Shown: one piece after another, positions 5,571 through 5,978 of the stretch
How positions within the stretch are numbered: position 1 is the first letter of the stretch
Layout: every line of letters begins with the position of its first letter
Assembly: GCA_020217165.1 (NCBI GenBank)
Contig: JAIWOE010000217.1
Span: 1-5,978 of the forward strand
Source: Desulfovibrio sp.
GTDB lineage: Bacteria > Desulfobacterota > Desulfovibrionia > Desulfovibrionales > Desulfovibrionaceae
Length of the DNA: 5,978 nucleotides
Direction: 5' to 3'
Notes under the pieces: generated by a model
The model's database searches: none
Told to the model about the DNA's origin: nothing
The model's input: the letters and a program-made list of their open reading frames with translations, nothing else
Made by a program: the position numbers and the translations under genes

Positions 5571-5978
<408 letters not shown>

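Overview
The window is a GC-rich bacterial chromosome segment with genes on both strands, short intergenic gaps and no sign of mobile DNA, CRISPR, rRNA or tRNA. It carries conserved housekeeping genes (hslU, argB, ilvC) and a PilZ-like/FHA pair, next to small secreted or membrane proteins I cannot name. This mix, and an IlvC C-terminus ending in PWLKK, suggest a Desulfovibrio-like member of the Desulfobacterota. That placement is inference from memory, not a search result.

Left part (1-2077, + strand): the 3' end of hslU, the unfoldase of the HslUV protease, is followed after 34 bases by argB (acetylglutamate kinase, arginine synthesis), probably in one transcript. A hairpin followed by a C-rich, G-poor tract lies just after argB.

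Middle part (2078-3804): a small zinc-ribbon-like protein is encoded on the - strand (2241-2495). Two exported proteins follow on the + strand: an unrecognised periplasmic protein of 192 residues (2705-3283), and a 121-residue protein with a cysteine-bounded head, a 14-proline linker and an SH3b-like domain (3439-3804). The second has its own plausible extended -10 promoter. An 18-bp hairpin separates it from the next, convergent genes.

Right part (3805-5978): on the - strand lie an FHA-domain protein (3897-4277) and, upstream of it, a protein with a four-cysteine head and a PilZ-like c-di-GMP domain (4343-4831). They probably form a two-gene signalling unit. The PilZ-like gene begins at the second of two tandem 16-bp copies of its own ribosome binding site and start. 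Divergent from it is a small membrane-anchored protein with a Pro/Ala-rich tail (5036-5494), which converges on the 3' end of ilvC (5571-5978, - strand) across a strong inverted repeat.

I see no clear novel defence or mobile system. The least ordinary items are the cysteines set inside the RxxxR motif of the PilZ-like protein, its pairing with a stand-alone FHA protein, and the duplicated translation start. No gap between called genes exceeds 300 bases; the largest are 2496-2704 and 4832-5035.
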